From positions 1 to 55,185 of IMG/VR virus record IMGVR_UViG_3300017734_000007: a stretch of 55,185 bases of DNA; one strand, given 5' to 3'. Below are positions 17,674 to 26,644 of the stretch, one piece after another. Every line of letters starts with the position of its first letter. Position 1 is the stretch's first letter. Under the pieces are notes generated by a model, which had not been told where the DNA came from, ran no database searches, and saw nothing but the letters and a program-made list of their open reading frames with translations. The stretch is from a virus. Both the position numbers and the translations under genes were made by a program.

Positions 17674-18810
17674 ATGCCCAGTACCTATACCACAAATCTT
17701 GGCGTAGAGAAGATCGCTACTGGCGAGCAGTCAGGAACGTGGGGGACCACGACAAATACAAACCTTGATCTAATAGACGAGGCAGTCAATGGGATTGTAA
17801 GCATTACCCTGTCCTCTGCCGGTTCTTCAGGTTCCCCTAATTCACTGCCCGTGACAGATGGCTCATCATCAAATGGCCGAAACAAGTTTATTGAGTTTGT
17901 AGATGGAGGAGACTTAGGCGCGACAGCATACGTGCAGTTGACTCCAAACAACGCAGAAAAAATAGTTCACGTCCGTAACAGCCTGTCAGGCAGTAGAGCT
18001 ATTATAGTTTTCCAAGGGACGTATAACGCATCCAATGACTTCCAGATTGAAAATGGTAAGGACGTTGTACTCAAGTTTGATGGAGCCGGAACCAATGCAA
18101 CGGTCACGGATGTATTCACAGACCTCGCTGTCACTAAGGTGGATGCGACCACTCTTGCTATTGGCGGCACCGCCGTCACTTCAACCGCGGCAGAGCTAAA
18201 TATCTTAGACGGGGTTACGGCAACAGCAACTGAACTTAACAAGCTGGACGGGGTTACGGCAACAACAACAGAACTGAACTACGTTGATGTCACCACGTTA
18301 GGTACTGTAGAAGCATCAAAAGCGGTGACCGCGAATTCAAGCGGGGAAGTGATAGTCCCCGACAACAAAAGGATACTCTTTGGTTCTGGCTCTGATGTCG
18401 GCATCCAATACGATGAAACTACGGATGATCGTCTGGAAATTAGCGGGGGTGAGGTCTTCGTTGATAATACACTGACGGCAAAACGCGGAATCGGAACAAC
18501 TCTTACCGACACATCAAACACAGGCAGTGTAACGCTTGATTTCTCTGCCAGCCAAAACTTCGTCCTTACGCTGACAGGTAACGTCACTCTGGCAAATCCC
18601 TCTACAGAAGCTGTGGGCCAGTCAGGGTTTATTGTTCTCATTCAGGACGGTACAGGAGGCCGAACTGTATCTCTTGGCACAGACTATGAAACAGCGGCAG
18701 GAGCGGGTCTCACGTTATCATCAGCCGCGAGCACGACAGATATTGTTCCATACATTGTCGCGGCGTCAGGACGCATCCTGCTTGGCGCACCCCAACTGGC
18801 GTTTGCATAA
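17674..18810 (+). CDS. Tail fibre protein (378 aa)
   Basis: The N-terminus MPSTYTTNLGVEKIATGEQSG with GTWGTTTNTNLDLIDEAVNG is a common start of phage fibre proteins. The middle holds repeats AAELNILDGVTATATEL and ATELNKLDGVTATTTEL (about 170-205), a well-known coiled fibre motif in marine phages. The C-terminal half is beta-rich. The role is host contact as part of the tail. It is followed at TAATG by the lectin-like receptor-binding candidate. Confidence 0.75.
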   Translation: MPSTYTTNLGVEKIATGEQSGTWGTTTNTNLDLIDEAVNGIVSITLSSAGSSGSPNSLPVTDGSSSNGRNKFIEFVDGGDLGATAYVQLTPNNAEKIVHVRNSLSGSRAIIVFQGTYNASNDFQIENGKDVVLKFDGAGTNATVTDVFTDLAVTKVDATTLAIGGTAVTSTAAELNILDGVTATATELNKLDGVTATTTELNYVDVTTLGTVEASKAVTANSSGEVIVPDNKRILFGSGSDVGIQYDETTDDRLEISGGEVFVDNTLTAKRGIGTTLTDTSNTGSVTLDFSASQNFVLTLTGNVTLANPSTEAVGQSGFIVLIQDGTGGRTVSLGTDYETAAGAGLTLSSAASTTDIVPYIVAASGRILLGAPQLAFA

Positions 18811-21173
18811 TGTTTGATAACTCTCAGTTTTTTGTATCTGGTGCGAGTTTTTATCCGCATCGTATAAATCAGTCGTTGAGATTCAACGATGATGATAACC
18901 CCTACCTAGAACGAACAATGGTCACGCCCACCAACAACCTAAAGTTTACTCTTGCATTCTGGTGCAAAAGAGCAAATTTAGGCACTTCTCAAATGATTTT
19001 GTCAGCAGGTACGAGCGGTGTCAGTTACATACAGTTTCAAACTGACGACACCATAAAAGTCAGAGGCAGTGGTAATCTCGAAATCGAAACAGTTATGAAA
19101 TTTCGAGATGTAGGAAGCTGGTATCACATTGTCTTCGCGTATGACTCCGCGCAAAGCACAGATACAGATCGAGTTAAATTGTACGTAAACGGCACAGAAG
19201 TAACTGATTTTTCTCCCTACACAAAGCCCGCCCTAAATGAAGCGATTGTACTTAACAGCGCTGTTGTACATCACATTGGTAATTATTCCTTCAATGAGAA
19301 TTTTGATTTTGATGGCTATCTTGCAGAGATGTACTTTGTCGATGGACAGGCTTTAACGCCCAGTTCTTTTGCGGAGACTAAAAACGATATATGGGTACCT
19401 AAACAGACATCAATCTCAACTTTTGGTAACAATGGTTTTCACCTAACTTTTTCAGATAGTTCAGATATTGGGGCCGATTCTTCTGGCGAGGGGCACAATT
19501 TTACGCCAAACAACTTCGCCGCAAGCGATGTAGTCAATGACAGCCCAACTAATAATCACAGCACGCTCAATTCTATTCAGGGTGCACACGGAACCACATT
19601 ATCGGACGGAAATTTAAAGGTTGTTGTTCCTGATAATAAGTCTGTCGGTTCTACAATCGCCCCAACATCAGGCAAGTGGTATGCGGAAGTAACAGTTAAT
19701 TCGGCAGATTTTGTTTCTGTTGGTGTTTGCGAAGATGGACAAGAGTTCGGCGCTAATCTGAACGCATCAAGCAAAGCATACATGTACTCTTACGTAGGGA
19801 CAGTTTATAAAAAAGGTGTATCTGATACCAATCCAGCAACATTTGGTGCAACCGATAAAATCGGTATATTCCTCGATTTAGATAATAATAAATTATATTT
19901 CAAAAAGAATAATACGGGCATTACAACATCGGAAGGGCAACACGTTGTTGGCTCAACTGGGATAAGTATTGATTCTGGACATGGGTATTATTTCGCCGTG
20001 ACATCAAATGGAAATAGTGCTGATTGCAGTTTTAATTTTGGCCAAAGCACCTTTACATATTCGCCCGATGGGGGGCATGAAGCATTAAATACATCTAATC
20101 TTGCTGACCCATCTATCGATCCCAATGACGATGAAACACCAGATCAATACTTTGATACAACCACATATACCGCAAACAATGGAACACTATCAATTACAAC
20201 TTTAGAGTTCCAGCCAGATTTTGTTTGGATCAAATCTAGAAGTTTAGATATTGCACATGCATGGTTTGATGTGCTTCGGGGAACAGCAACAGCAGGATCA
20301 ACGAATACAGCTATTGCTTCTAACAGGACTGATGCACAAGGTAACGGTAACGGAGTATTGTCTTCGTTTGACTCCAACGGTTTCACGGTTGCAGGAGGAA
20401 GCTCAGGATCAAATCCTCGCAATCTGGTTAACAAGGGTACAAACACATACGTGGCGTGGACTTGGAAAGCAGGGGGGTCTGGAGTAACTAATAATAACGG
20501 AACAGGAACATCTACCGTCAGCGCAAGTGACGAGTCAGGTTTTAGTCTAGTTAAGTATACTGGCAATGGCTCAAACCAAACACTTGGACACGGGTTAAGT
20601 TCTGCTCCAGATGCAATATGGATAAAAGAAATTAACAGTACATCCGGTTGGATGTGTTATTACAGTGCTTTAGGCGAAGGTAAATTTTTATCTCTTCATA
20701 GCACTTCCGCACAGTCGTCCAGCACTGCGGCTTTTAATAACACTGCCCCAACAACTTCGGTGTTTTCAGTAGGCGGGAGTAATGCTACCAATCAGTCAAG
20801 TCAGGATTATATCGCGTACTGTTTTTACAATGTGGATGGTTACCAGAAAATTGGATTGTATGAAGGAAATAACTCGACTGATAATGCGTTTGTTTTTACC
20901 GGCTTCCGTCCCAGATTCCTTATGATAAAAAATGTTGATTCAACCGGTAACTGGGGTATGTGGGACACAGCACGTACCACGTCTAATGTTGCAGGTAGCA
21001 TTCAAAGGGCCGACTTAAGCACTGTTGAAAATACTACGTCACCTAACAACGATGTAGATATACTGTCAAACGGGTTTAAGGTAAGAGGAAACACAGGTGT
21101 GTCTGGTGATGCTGTCACTTACGTTTACATGGCTATAGCAGAACAGCCGTTTAAATACTCAAACGCGAGATAG
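18810..21173 (+). CDS. Receptor-binding candidate: LamG-like plus SPRY-like domains
   Basis: A 787-residue protein. Residues about 25-200 look like a concanavalin-A/LamG fold (FTLAFWCKRAN, then WYHIVFAYDSAQSTDTDRVKL and YVNGTEV, then FDGYLAEMYFVDGQAL). Residues about 285-415 look like a SPRY domain (GKWYAEVTVNSADFVSVGVC, then IGIFLDLDNNKLYFKKN). The C-terminal half has two related blocks (FQPDFVWIKSRS, then APDAIWIKEIN, then RPRFLMIKNVD), resembling a domain common in marine phage tail proteins (recall). Such domains bind sugars or proteins, so host recognition is likely (inference). Confidence 0.7.
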   Translation: MFDNSQFFVSGASFYPHRINQSLRFNDDDNPYLERTMVTPTNNLKFTLAFWCKRANLGTSQMILSAGTSGVSYIQFQTDDTIKVRGSGNLEIETVMKFRDVGSWYHIVFAYDSAQSTDTDRVKLYVNGTEVTDFSPYTKPALNEAIVLNSAVVHHIGNYSFNENFDFDGYLAEMYFVDGQALTPSSFAETKNDIWVPKQTSISTFGNNGFHLTFSDSSDIGADSSGEGHNFTPNNFAASDVVNDSPTNNHSTLNSIQGAHGTTLSDGNLKVVVPDNKSVGSTIAPTSGKWYAEVTVNSADFVSVGVCEDGQEFGANLNASSKAYMYSYVGTVYKKGVSDTNPATFGATDKIGIFLDLDNNKLYFKKNNTGITTSEGQHVVGSTGISIDSGHGYYFAVTSNGNSADCSFNFGQSTFTYSPDGGHEALNTSNLADPSIDPNDDETPDQYFDTTTYTANNGTLSITTLEFQPDFVWIKSRSLDIAHAWFDVLRGTATAGSTNTAIASNRTDAQGNGNGVLSSFDSNGFTVAGGSSGSNPRNLVNKGTNTYVAWTWKAGGSGVTNNNGTGTSTVSASDESGFSLVKYTGNGSNQTLGHGLSSAPDAIWIKEINSTSGWMCYYSALGEGKFLSLHSTSAQSSSTAAFNNTAPTTSVFSVGGSNATNQSSQDYIAYCFYNVDGYQKIGLYEGNNSTDNAFVFTGFRPRFLMIKNVDSTGNWGMWDTARTTSNVAGSIQRADLSTVENTTSPNNDVDILSNGFKVRGNTGVSGDAVTYVYMAIAEQPFKYSNAR

Positions 21174-21182
21174 GAGAATTTC

Positions 21183-21743
21183 ATGTGGCAACACAACGGT
21201 AAAACAATCAAGGAAGGGAGATCTTGGGTCTCTACCGATGGTATTAAACATCCGTCAAACTGGGCCGTGTGGTCGGACGAGGTAAAAAAATCTTTTGGTC
21301 TGGTTCAGGTTGCTGACTCAAAGACTTGGGATAACCGATTCTATTGGGGCTGGGACTCAGAAGAAAAAAACTTGGTTGAAAGAAATATTGACGATGAAGA
21401 TGCAACGGACGAAAGCGGCAATAAACTGAAGGATGAAGACGGCAATCAAGTTGTCAACTACGGACTCAAGTCTATCGCAATTAGTAACACTAAAACTATT
21501 GCGAGAGGAAAGCTATCGCATACTGATTGGTATGTTATTCGGAAATCAGAGTCTGAAACCGCCATACCATCTTCTATTGCAACTTACAGAGCGGCTGTCC
21601 GCACCGCGTGTAAAACTATAGAAGATGCGATTACCGCTTGTGATACCCACGCAAAATTCATGGCTCTTCATGAAGTGCCTCTGGATGGCAGTGGGAACCC
21701 AACAGGTAACGCACCTATTAGTGACTGGCCCAAAGAAATTTAG
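21183..21743 (+). CDS. Tail fibre assembly-like protein (186 aa)
   Basis: A 186-residue protein with a C-terminal pattern HTDWYVIRKSESETAIPSSI then ATYRAAVRTACKTIEDAI, like the conserved end of tail fibre assembly or DUF4376-type proteins, which act as fibre chaperones or adhesin tips. The N-terminal half starts MWQHNGKTIKEGRSWVSTDG. It directly follows the receptor-binding candidate, with TAGGAGA upstream. The match is by pattern only. Confidence 0.55.
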   Translation: MWQHNGKTIKEGRSWVSTDGIKHPSNWAVWSDEVKKSFGLVQVADSKTWDNRFYWGWDSEEKNLVERNIDDEDATDESGNKLKDEDGNQVVNYGLKSIAISNTKTIARGKLSHTDWYVIRKSESETAIPSSIATYRAAVRTACKTIEDAITACDTHAKFMALHEVPLDGSGNPTGNAPISDWPKEI

Positions 21744-21754
21744 GGCGAAGGACC

Positions 21755-23713
21755 ATGTCTCTTACAAAGTTGCAATTCAACCCCGGCATCGTCAGGGAAA
21801 CAACGTCTTACACAAACGAGGGCGGGTGGTTTGACGGCGATAAGATTCGATTCCGTGCAGGGTTGCCTGAGAAAATAAAAGGCTGGTCTAAACTTTCTGC
21901 TAATTCATTTCTTGGCATATGCCGTGGGCTCAAACCTTGGGTAGCCCTCGACTCAACTATTTATAATGGCGTTGGGACAAACTTAAAGTATTACATTGAA
22001 GATGGCGGTGTCTATAAAGATATAACACCAATCAGAGCAACAACATCAGCAGGTGATGTTACCTTCTCTGCAACAAATGGTTCATCAGTAATTACAGTTA
22101 CTGATTCGGCCCACAATGTAGAAACAGGAGACTTTGTCACGTTCTCAGGCGCGGTATCTCTTGGCGGTAATATCACTGCGGCTGTTTTGAATCAGGAGTA
22201 CCAAGTTGATGAAAGGGTCTCCACTACGCAATACAAGATATCAGCGAGAGCGGCAGGGACGAGCATACAAAGTATTACCGTTAATGGGCAGATTGTTGCT
22301 AGTAGTGTTTCTGCTAATTCTTCTGACACAGGGAACGGCGGCTCTTCAACCGTAGGCGCATATCAAATAAACACAGGTCTGAACGAATCTGTTTACTCAG
22401 GTGGCTGGGGTGTTGGCACTTGGGGTCGAGGAACATGGAGTTCATCGGTGGATCTTACAAATGAGGCTTTCAAACTAAGACTCTGGTCTCATGATAATTT
22501 CGGTGAAGACCTCATTATAAACGTAAGAGAAGGCGGCATATTCTACTGGGATAAATCAACAAACAGTGGTGAGCCTTTTTCCAGAGCAGTGGCTTTGGGC
22601 TCAGTTGCTTATAATTCAGCAGGCGACATTGATGCTGGAGTCCCCACACTTGCAACTCAGGTATTAGTTTCTGATATCGACAGACACGTCATTGCATTTG
22701 GCGCGGATGATATTGGTGCAGACGGTTCTTCAACTGGTGTGCAAGATCCGATGCTGATAAGGTTTTCAGATCAGAGCAATCCGTTTTTGTGGACAGACGC
22801 TATCGAGAATACAGCAGGCTCTTTGGCGCTGGGCAGTGGATCAAAGATAGTTTGCGCCACCGAAACAAGACAGCAGATAATTGTTTGGACAAATAAGGCG
22901 CTTTATAACCTCCAATTCCAAGGTCCTCCATTTACTTTTGGCGCCAGCCTTATATCAGAAAATGTCACTATTGCCAGCCCGCAATCCTTCAAGGCTGTTG
23001 ATGATCTAGTTTTCTGGATGGGTGAAGGCGAGTTTTATTACTACAATGGACAGGTGCAGACGTTGTCATGCTCTGTCAAAGAATATATTTATAGTGATAT
23101 CAATATTGAGCAGATTGAAAAAGTCACGTCAGGGCTCAATTCTGCGTACAGCGAGATATGGTGGTTCTATCCTTCATCAGATTCCACTACGAATAACAGA
23201 TACGTAGTGTACAACTATGAGGACAAGCTTTGGTATTACGGAACAATTGCAAGGTCTAACTGGATTGATCGCGGTATCAACAGATATCCTATCGCCGCTG
23301 GACTAGATGGATTTCTTTATTACCATGAGTTCGGAACCAATGATGGTTCAACTTCCCCAGAGTCTGCGATTACAGCGTTTATTGAATCAAGTCAGATCGA
23401 CCTCTCTGATGGCAACGAGTTTGCTTTCATCAGGAGGGTGATACCAGATCTCGCTTTTCCTGAGTCAACCTCATCAACACCAACGGTTGACCTTACGCTC
23501 AAGGTGCGTAATTTTCCGGGCTCGAATTACAGCAACACCAACACATCGTCCGTTGTGAGATCACAGACAGTTCCTATAGAGGCGTGGACCGATCAAGCAT
23601 ACGTCAGGTTGCGTGGGCGCTCATTCGCCTTACGTGTCGAGTCCAATCAACCAGATGTCGGATGGAGACTAGGCACAACCAGAGTTGATGTTAGAAAAGA
23701 TGGGAGGCGGTAA
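21755..23713 (+). CDS. P22 gp10-like tail stabilisation protein
   Basis: A 652-residue protein with an N-terminal segment PGIVRETTSYTNEGGWFDGD then KIRFRAGLPEKIKGW, which I recognise from the tail stabilisation (gp10-like) proteins of podoviruses. The middle contains beta blades (ALYNLQFQGPPFTFGASLIS, DLVFWMGEGEFYYYNGQVQ). In P22 this protein forms the hexameric hub below gp4. Its presence with gp4-like and adaptor-like proteins supports a podovirus tail. Internal GGWGVGTWGRGTWSS resembles a motif in the 1176-aa fibre (GWGRGTWSSDAF). Confidence 0.7.
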   Translation: MSLTKLQFNPGIVRETTSYTNEGGWFDGDKIRFRAGLPEKIKGWSKLSANSFLGICRGLKPWVALDSTIYNGVGTNLKYYIEDGGVYKDITPIRATTSAGDVTFSATNGSSVITVTDSAHNVETGDFVTFSGAVSLGGNITAAVLNQEYQVDERVSTTQYKISARAAGTSIQSITVNGQIVASSVSANSSDTGNGGSSTVGAYQINTGLNESVYSGGWGVGTWGRGTWSSSVDLTNEAFKLRLWSHDNFGEDLIINVREGGIFYWDKSTNSGEPFSRAVALGSVAYNSAGDIDAGVPTLATQVLVSDIDRHVIAFGADDIGADGSSTGVQDPMLIRFSDQSNPFLWTDAIENTAGSLALGSGSKIVCATETRQQIIVWTNKALYNLQFQGPPFTFGASLISENVTIASPQSFKAVDDLVFWMGEGEFYYYNGQVQTLSCSVKEYIYSDINIEQIEKVTSGLNSAYSEIWWFYPSSDSTTNNRYVVYNYEDKLWYYGTIARSNWIDRGINRYPIAAGLDGFLYYHEFGTNDGSTSPESAITAFIESSQIDLSDGNEFAFIRRVIPDLAFPESTSSTPTVDLTLKVRNFPGSNYSNTNTSSVVRSQTVPIEAWTDQAYVRLRGRSFALRVESNQPDVGWRLGTTRVDVRKDGRR

Positions 23714-24015
23714 TGTCTTCTAACAGAGGGCTAGCTAAGCCGTTTTTTCCCGTAGCGCCTCGAGAGTACAATCAAGCGTATTTCGCAGACCTTGTTAATC
23801 AATTTACACTGCTGGTGAATCAATCAAAGAATCCGGGCGATGGTCGCTTTAGTTCTGTGACTATTAAAGACCTATCGTCAGATGATGTGGGCCTTGAGTC
23901 TGGAACACTTTATAGGCACGGGACTACGGTAAGGGTATCTGATTTGTCGCTTTCCAGCGTTCGCGGTGTATCCGCAACTAGTACAATAGGTACTGTAACA
24001 GTGAGTACACCATAA
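23713..24015 (+). CDS. Small tail-region protein (100 aa)
   Basis: A 100-residue protein starting MSSNRGLAKPFFPVAPREYN with the helix FADLVNQFTLLVNQSKNPGDG. It overlaps both neighbours by one base (TAATG). The C-terminal Ser/Val/Thr stretch resembles the repeats of the large fibre (SSVRGVSATSTIGTVTVS), suggesting a shared beta module. No family name. Confidence 0.55.
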   Translation: MSSNRGLAKPFFPVAPREYNQAYFADLVNQFTLLVNQSKNPGDGRFSSVTIKDLSSDDVGLESGTLYRHGTTVRVSDLSLSSVRGVSATSTIGTVTVSTP

Positions 24016-24227
24016 TGGCGAATATTGATAGAGAGATTGGTGAAGTTTCAGCACGACTGACTGCGCTCGAAAGAGATATGGCAGAGCTTCGTGATGACAT
24101 TAAGTGGATGAGGGATCAGGTCCAGCAGTCGAAAGGTGGTTGGAGGACAATCGCGTTCTTAATATCAGCCTCCGGCATACTAGGCGCATTTGCTACACTG
24201 TTATCACAACACATGTGGTTTAAATAA
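24015..24227 (+). CDS. Coiled-coil membrane protein, lysis-cassette candidate
   Basis: A 70-residue protein with a heptad-like charged helix (VSARLTALERDMAELRDDIKW, about 10-31) followed by one membrane helix (TIAFLISASGILGAFATLL). The layout resembles haemolysin XhlA-type phage proteins that help lysis. It begins the membrane-protein group that also holds the EF-hand and holin-like proteins. A structural role cannot be excluded. Confidence 0.55.
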   Translation: MANIDREIGEVSARLTALERDMAELRDDIKWMRDQVQQSKGGWRTIAFLISASGILGAFATLLSQHMWFK

Positions 24228-24245
24228 AGTGCACATGCACTTTTT
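24224..24245. repeat. Dispersed palindrome, copy 5
   Basis: Perfect core GTGCACATGCAC, identical to copies 4 and 15. The TAA stop of the membrane protein gene forms part of the left flank, and GAGGA follows the T-run. Confidence 0.85.
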
Positions 24246-24258
24246 TGAGGATTAAGAA

Positions 24259-25038
24259 ATGATGTATGCACCGGGCTTTGTTGGCCCTAAAGTTTCAGGA
24301 CCTAATTCAAAAGGTGGTCCAACAATGCCGGTACAGCCAGCAACTCCTGCACAGCCTGTCACAGCACCGACATCAAAGGGTAACGTGCCGTCACCAGATC
24401 CAATCACAGATTTCCAATATAAGCCACCAGCACTTGGTGATCAGTTCGGTGACTTTATGGGCTCTCCTGAGTATCAAGCCGTAGTGGATCGGAATCAAGA
24501 TCGAGGCTTTGGCGTAGAAACTGCGGACATGTATAGGTCAAACGTTTTCCCTGATTATATGGGTTCGTCTTCTCGCATACGCCCATATGAGAATGCATAC
24601 AAAAACTATCAATCAAGGATTAATGCTGAGCCTGCTCCGGCTGAGCCTGCACCACCTCCAACAAATGCAGATGTGTATGGTGGAATGTTTGGGTTCAACC
24701 GTCCACCGCCTATGCGTAATCCGTTCCGCAATCCAATGATGGGTTTGGGGTTCGGTGGTCAATTCGGAGGTATGGGATTCGGAGGTCCATTCGGCGGCAT
24801 GGGATACGGTAGCCCATATGGTGGCATGTTCGGGTTTGGTAACCCAATGATGGGTTTTGGTAACCCAATGATGGGATATGGTGGTAGTCCGTTTATGGGC
24901 GGTTTGGGTGGATTCTTTAGGAGAACTCCAGATCCACGGATGGGGTTCCGACCTGTTGAGCAGTTCCAAGAAATTCGCCGCTCCTCTCCGTCATTACCAA
25001 GGATGACAGGTCTTGGAAGCTTGTTTAGGCGTGGATAG
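24259..25038 (+). CDS. Gly/Met/Phe-rich low-complexity protein (259 aa)
   Basis: Residues 1-140 are Pro-rich and polar (PATPAQPVTAPTS). Residues about 150-225 form a low-complexity block of FGGMGFGG and FGNPMMG repeats. The C-terminus is basic. I do not recognise a family. Marine phages often carry such Gly-rich proteins near lysis genes. GAGGATT upstream supports the start. Confidence 0.6.
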   Translation: MMYAPGFVGPKVSGPNSKGGPTMPVQPATPAQPVTAPTSKGNVPSPDPITDFQYKPPALGDQFGDFMGSPEYQAVVDRNQDRGFGVETADMYRSNVFPDYMGSSSRIRPYENAYKNYQSRINAEPAPAEPAPPPTNADVYGGMFGFNRPPPMRNPFRNPMMGLGFGGQFGGMGFGGPFGGMGYGSPYGGMFGFGNPMMGFGNPMMGYGGSPFMGGLGGFFRRTPDPRMGFRPVEQFQEIRRSSPSLPRMTGLGSLFRRG

Positions 25039-25040
25039 CC

Positions 25041-25490
25041 ATGATCTTCGAGGCAGTCGCGGCAATAGAAGTTGCGAACCAAGCCATACGGGGGATCAAA
25101 GAACTCGCGGGGCACGTCACCTCTGTCGGACAGATGGGGAAGCATCTAACTAATCTTGCTGATGCTCATGAGGATATACAAAAGCAGGCAGAAGCAGGGG
25201 ATGCGAACGCATTCTTCCATTTGGAAGAAATCAAGCAACGCGAATACGAGATAAAGCAACTTTTTATTTACGCTGGCAGGGCTGGCCTCTGGACGGACTA
25301 CCAGACTTTTATACGCAATAGGAAAGAAATAAGGAAGAAGCAACGAGAGCGTGAAAAAGCTCAAAGACTGGCTAAGCGAAAAGCCATCAAGAACGGAATT
25401 GCTTATACTGCTATTGTACTTGGTGGTTGTCTCACCGTGGCTGGGGGAATTTGGTTACTTCTTGCAATTATGGCAGTGAAAGGTCGTTGA
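25041..25490 (+). CDS. Membrane-anchored helical protein (149 aa)
   Basis: A 149-residue protein: a soluble helical N-terminal part (about 1-90), a highly basic stretch RNRKEIRKKQREREKAQRLAK (about 93-113), and one C-terminal membrane helix (AYTAIVLGGCLTVAGGIWLL). I recall similar proteins in marine phages with unknown function. Position in the membrane-protein group suggests a lysis or DNA-entry role (inference). Confidence 0.6.
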   Translation: MIFEAVAAIEVANQAIRGIKELAGHVTSVGQMGKHLTNLADAHEDIQKQAEAGDANAFFHLEEIKQREYEIKQLFIYAGRAGLWTDYQTFIRNRKEIRKKQREREKAQRLAKRKAIKNGIAYTAIVLGGCLTVAGGIWLLLAIMAVKGR

Positions 25491-25491
25491 T

Positions 25492-25677
25492 ATGTGGTCT
25501 GTGATTGGAATAATAACTATCGCTGTGCAACCCGGCTTAATACAAATAGTGGGTCGTGAAGAGTTTGAGAACCCACAAGATTGTTTTGAAAAAGCAATGG
25601 TGTTTATGCAAGACGCAGAGGATCCGCGAGGCATGGCGTGTGTCCCAATACCACCTGAGTGGAAGACAGGTGTATGA
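25492..25677 (+). CDS. Small protein with hydrophobic N-terminus (61 aa)
   Basis: A 61-residue protein with a short hydrophobic N-terminus (MWSVIGIITIAVQPGLIQIV) and a soluble C-terminal part holding two Cys (DCFEKAMVFM and MACVPIPPEW). The N-terminus could be a signal anchor; a small spanin-like or periplasmic protein is possible. No match is known. It overlaps the next gene by four bases. Confidence 0.5.
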   Translation: MWSVIGIITIAVQPGLIQIVGREEFENPQDCFEKAMVFMQDAEDPRGMACVPIPPEWKTGV

Positions 25678-26000
25678 CAGAACTAGAAAAGTACGACCTT
25701 AATGGTGATGGTGTTCTAGATGCTGAAGAACGTAAGCTTATGCTTGAAGATAGGCGTAGGCGTATTGAGGATGATGATAAACAGCGTGATCAGATTCGGG
25801 TTATGGTTTGGTTCGCTCTTGCGGGCATGTTGCTCTATCCGTCTGGAATTTTTATTTGTGATCTTCTTGGCCTTAGTAATGCCGCTACTATTCTTGGTAA
25901 TATCAGTGGCACTTATTTCATCGCAGTTTCAGCTTTAGTAGCGAGTTTTTTCGGCGCGAGTGCTTGGCAGGCGAAGATTAACAAGGGCGATAACCAATGA
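25674..26000 (+). CDS. Membrane protein with an EF-hand loop (108 aa)
   Basis: Starting from ATG 25674, the N-terminus holds DLNGDGVLDAEE (residues 8-19), a full EF-hand calcium loop with acids at positions 1, 3(N), 5, 9 and 12. A charged helix follows, then two membrane helices (VMVWFALAGMLLYPSGIFIC, and ISGTYFIAVSALVASFFGA). It overlaps both neighbours by four bases. It lies directly before the holin-like gene, so a calcium-sensing step in lysis or membrane function is imaginable but unproven. Confidence 0.65.
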   Translation: MTELEKYDLNGDGVLDAEERKLMLEDRRRRIEDDDKQRDQIRVMVWFALAGMLLYPSGIFICDLLGLSNAATILGNISGTYFIAVSALVASFFGASAWQAKINKGDNQ

Positions 26001-26362
26001 TACAGATGCTGATAGGGCCTGCAATTGAGTTGGCAAAAGATTTTATCAAGGGTAAGGCTGATGAGAAGAAAGCCATACAACAGAGAAAGATAACCACGAT
26101 ACAAAACGATGCCGATTGGGAAAGTAAGATGGCTGGCGCTACAACCACGTCATGGAAAGACGAGTGGTTCACGCTAGTTTTATCGGCGCCAATTATTGCG
26201 ATAATGTGGGCTGTCGCTACAGATGATCCTGATATTATCGAGCGGGTACATAAAGGGTTCGAGACACTACAGGCACTGCCTGATTTCTACCAAACGTTGC
26301 TTTTTATTGCGGTCACTGCTAGTTTCGGGCTGAAGTTCGGGTCTTCCATCTTCAAAAAATAA
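25997..26362 (+). CDS. Holin-like protein (GTA-holin 3TM type)
   Basis: A 121-residue protein with an amphipathic N-terminal helix, the segment TSWKDEWFTLVLSAPIIAIM (about 51-70), and a final hydrophobic helix YQTLLFIAVTASFGLKFG. KDEWFTL followed by a membrane helix is typical of the three-TM holin family seen in gene transfer agents and marine phages. Holins make the membrane lesion that lets endolysin reach the wall. The amidase lies 1.3 kb downstream. Start overlaps the EF-hand gene stop (ATGA). Confidence 0.7.
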   Translation: MIQMLIGPAIELAKDFIKGKADEKKAIQQRKITTIQNDADWESKMAGATTTSWKDEWFTLVLSAPIIAIMWAVATDDPDIIERVHKGFETLQALPDFYQTLLFIAVTASFGLKFGSSIFKK

Positions 26363-26380
26363 AGTGCATGTGCACTTTTT
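26359..26380. repeat. Dispersed palindrome, copy 6
   Basis: Perfect core GTGCATGTGCAC. The TAA stop of the holin-like gene is in the left flank, and GGAGGG of the next ribosome binding site directly follows the T-run. Confidence 0.85.
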
Positions 26381-26389
26381 GGAGGGACA

Positions 26390-26614
26390 GTGATTAAGCG
26401 AATCCATGTCAATCAGCACAACATCAGGCACAACAAGAAGAATCCTGATGATCCAGTTCCGGTTCTTACCGTCAAAACATCTAAAGAAAATATTAAGTGC
26501 AACAGGGTCAAGGTAGATGGGCCCTGTGAAGTTGTATATTCGCCAGACAAGCCACTTTCATGCGGCGCCAAGGTCTGGGTTGAAACTAATTCGGACATAA
26601 CTGTGGTGGAGTAA
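26390..26614 (+). CDS. Small conserved-type protein (74 aa, GTG start)
   Basis: A 74-residue protein beginning MIKRIHVNQHNIRHNKKNP and containing EVVYSPDKPLSCGAKVWVET. I recall this short pattern from many marine phage and cyanophage genomes, with no known function. The GTG start is supported by GGAGGG 4 bases upstream. It sits between holin-like and phosphoesterase genes, directly after palindrome copy 6. Confidence 0.65.
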   Translation: MIKRIHVNQHNIRHNKKNPDDPVPVLTVKTSKENIKCNRVKVDGPCEVVYSPDKPLSCGAKVWVETNSDITVVE

Positions 26615-26644
26615 ACACAGCCGCGCAGTAAAAGGAGTATTTGC

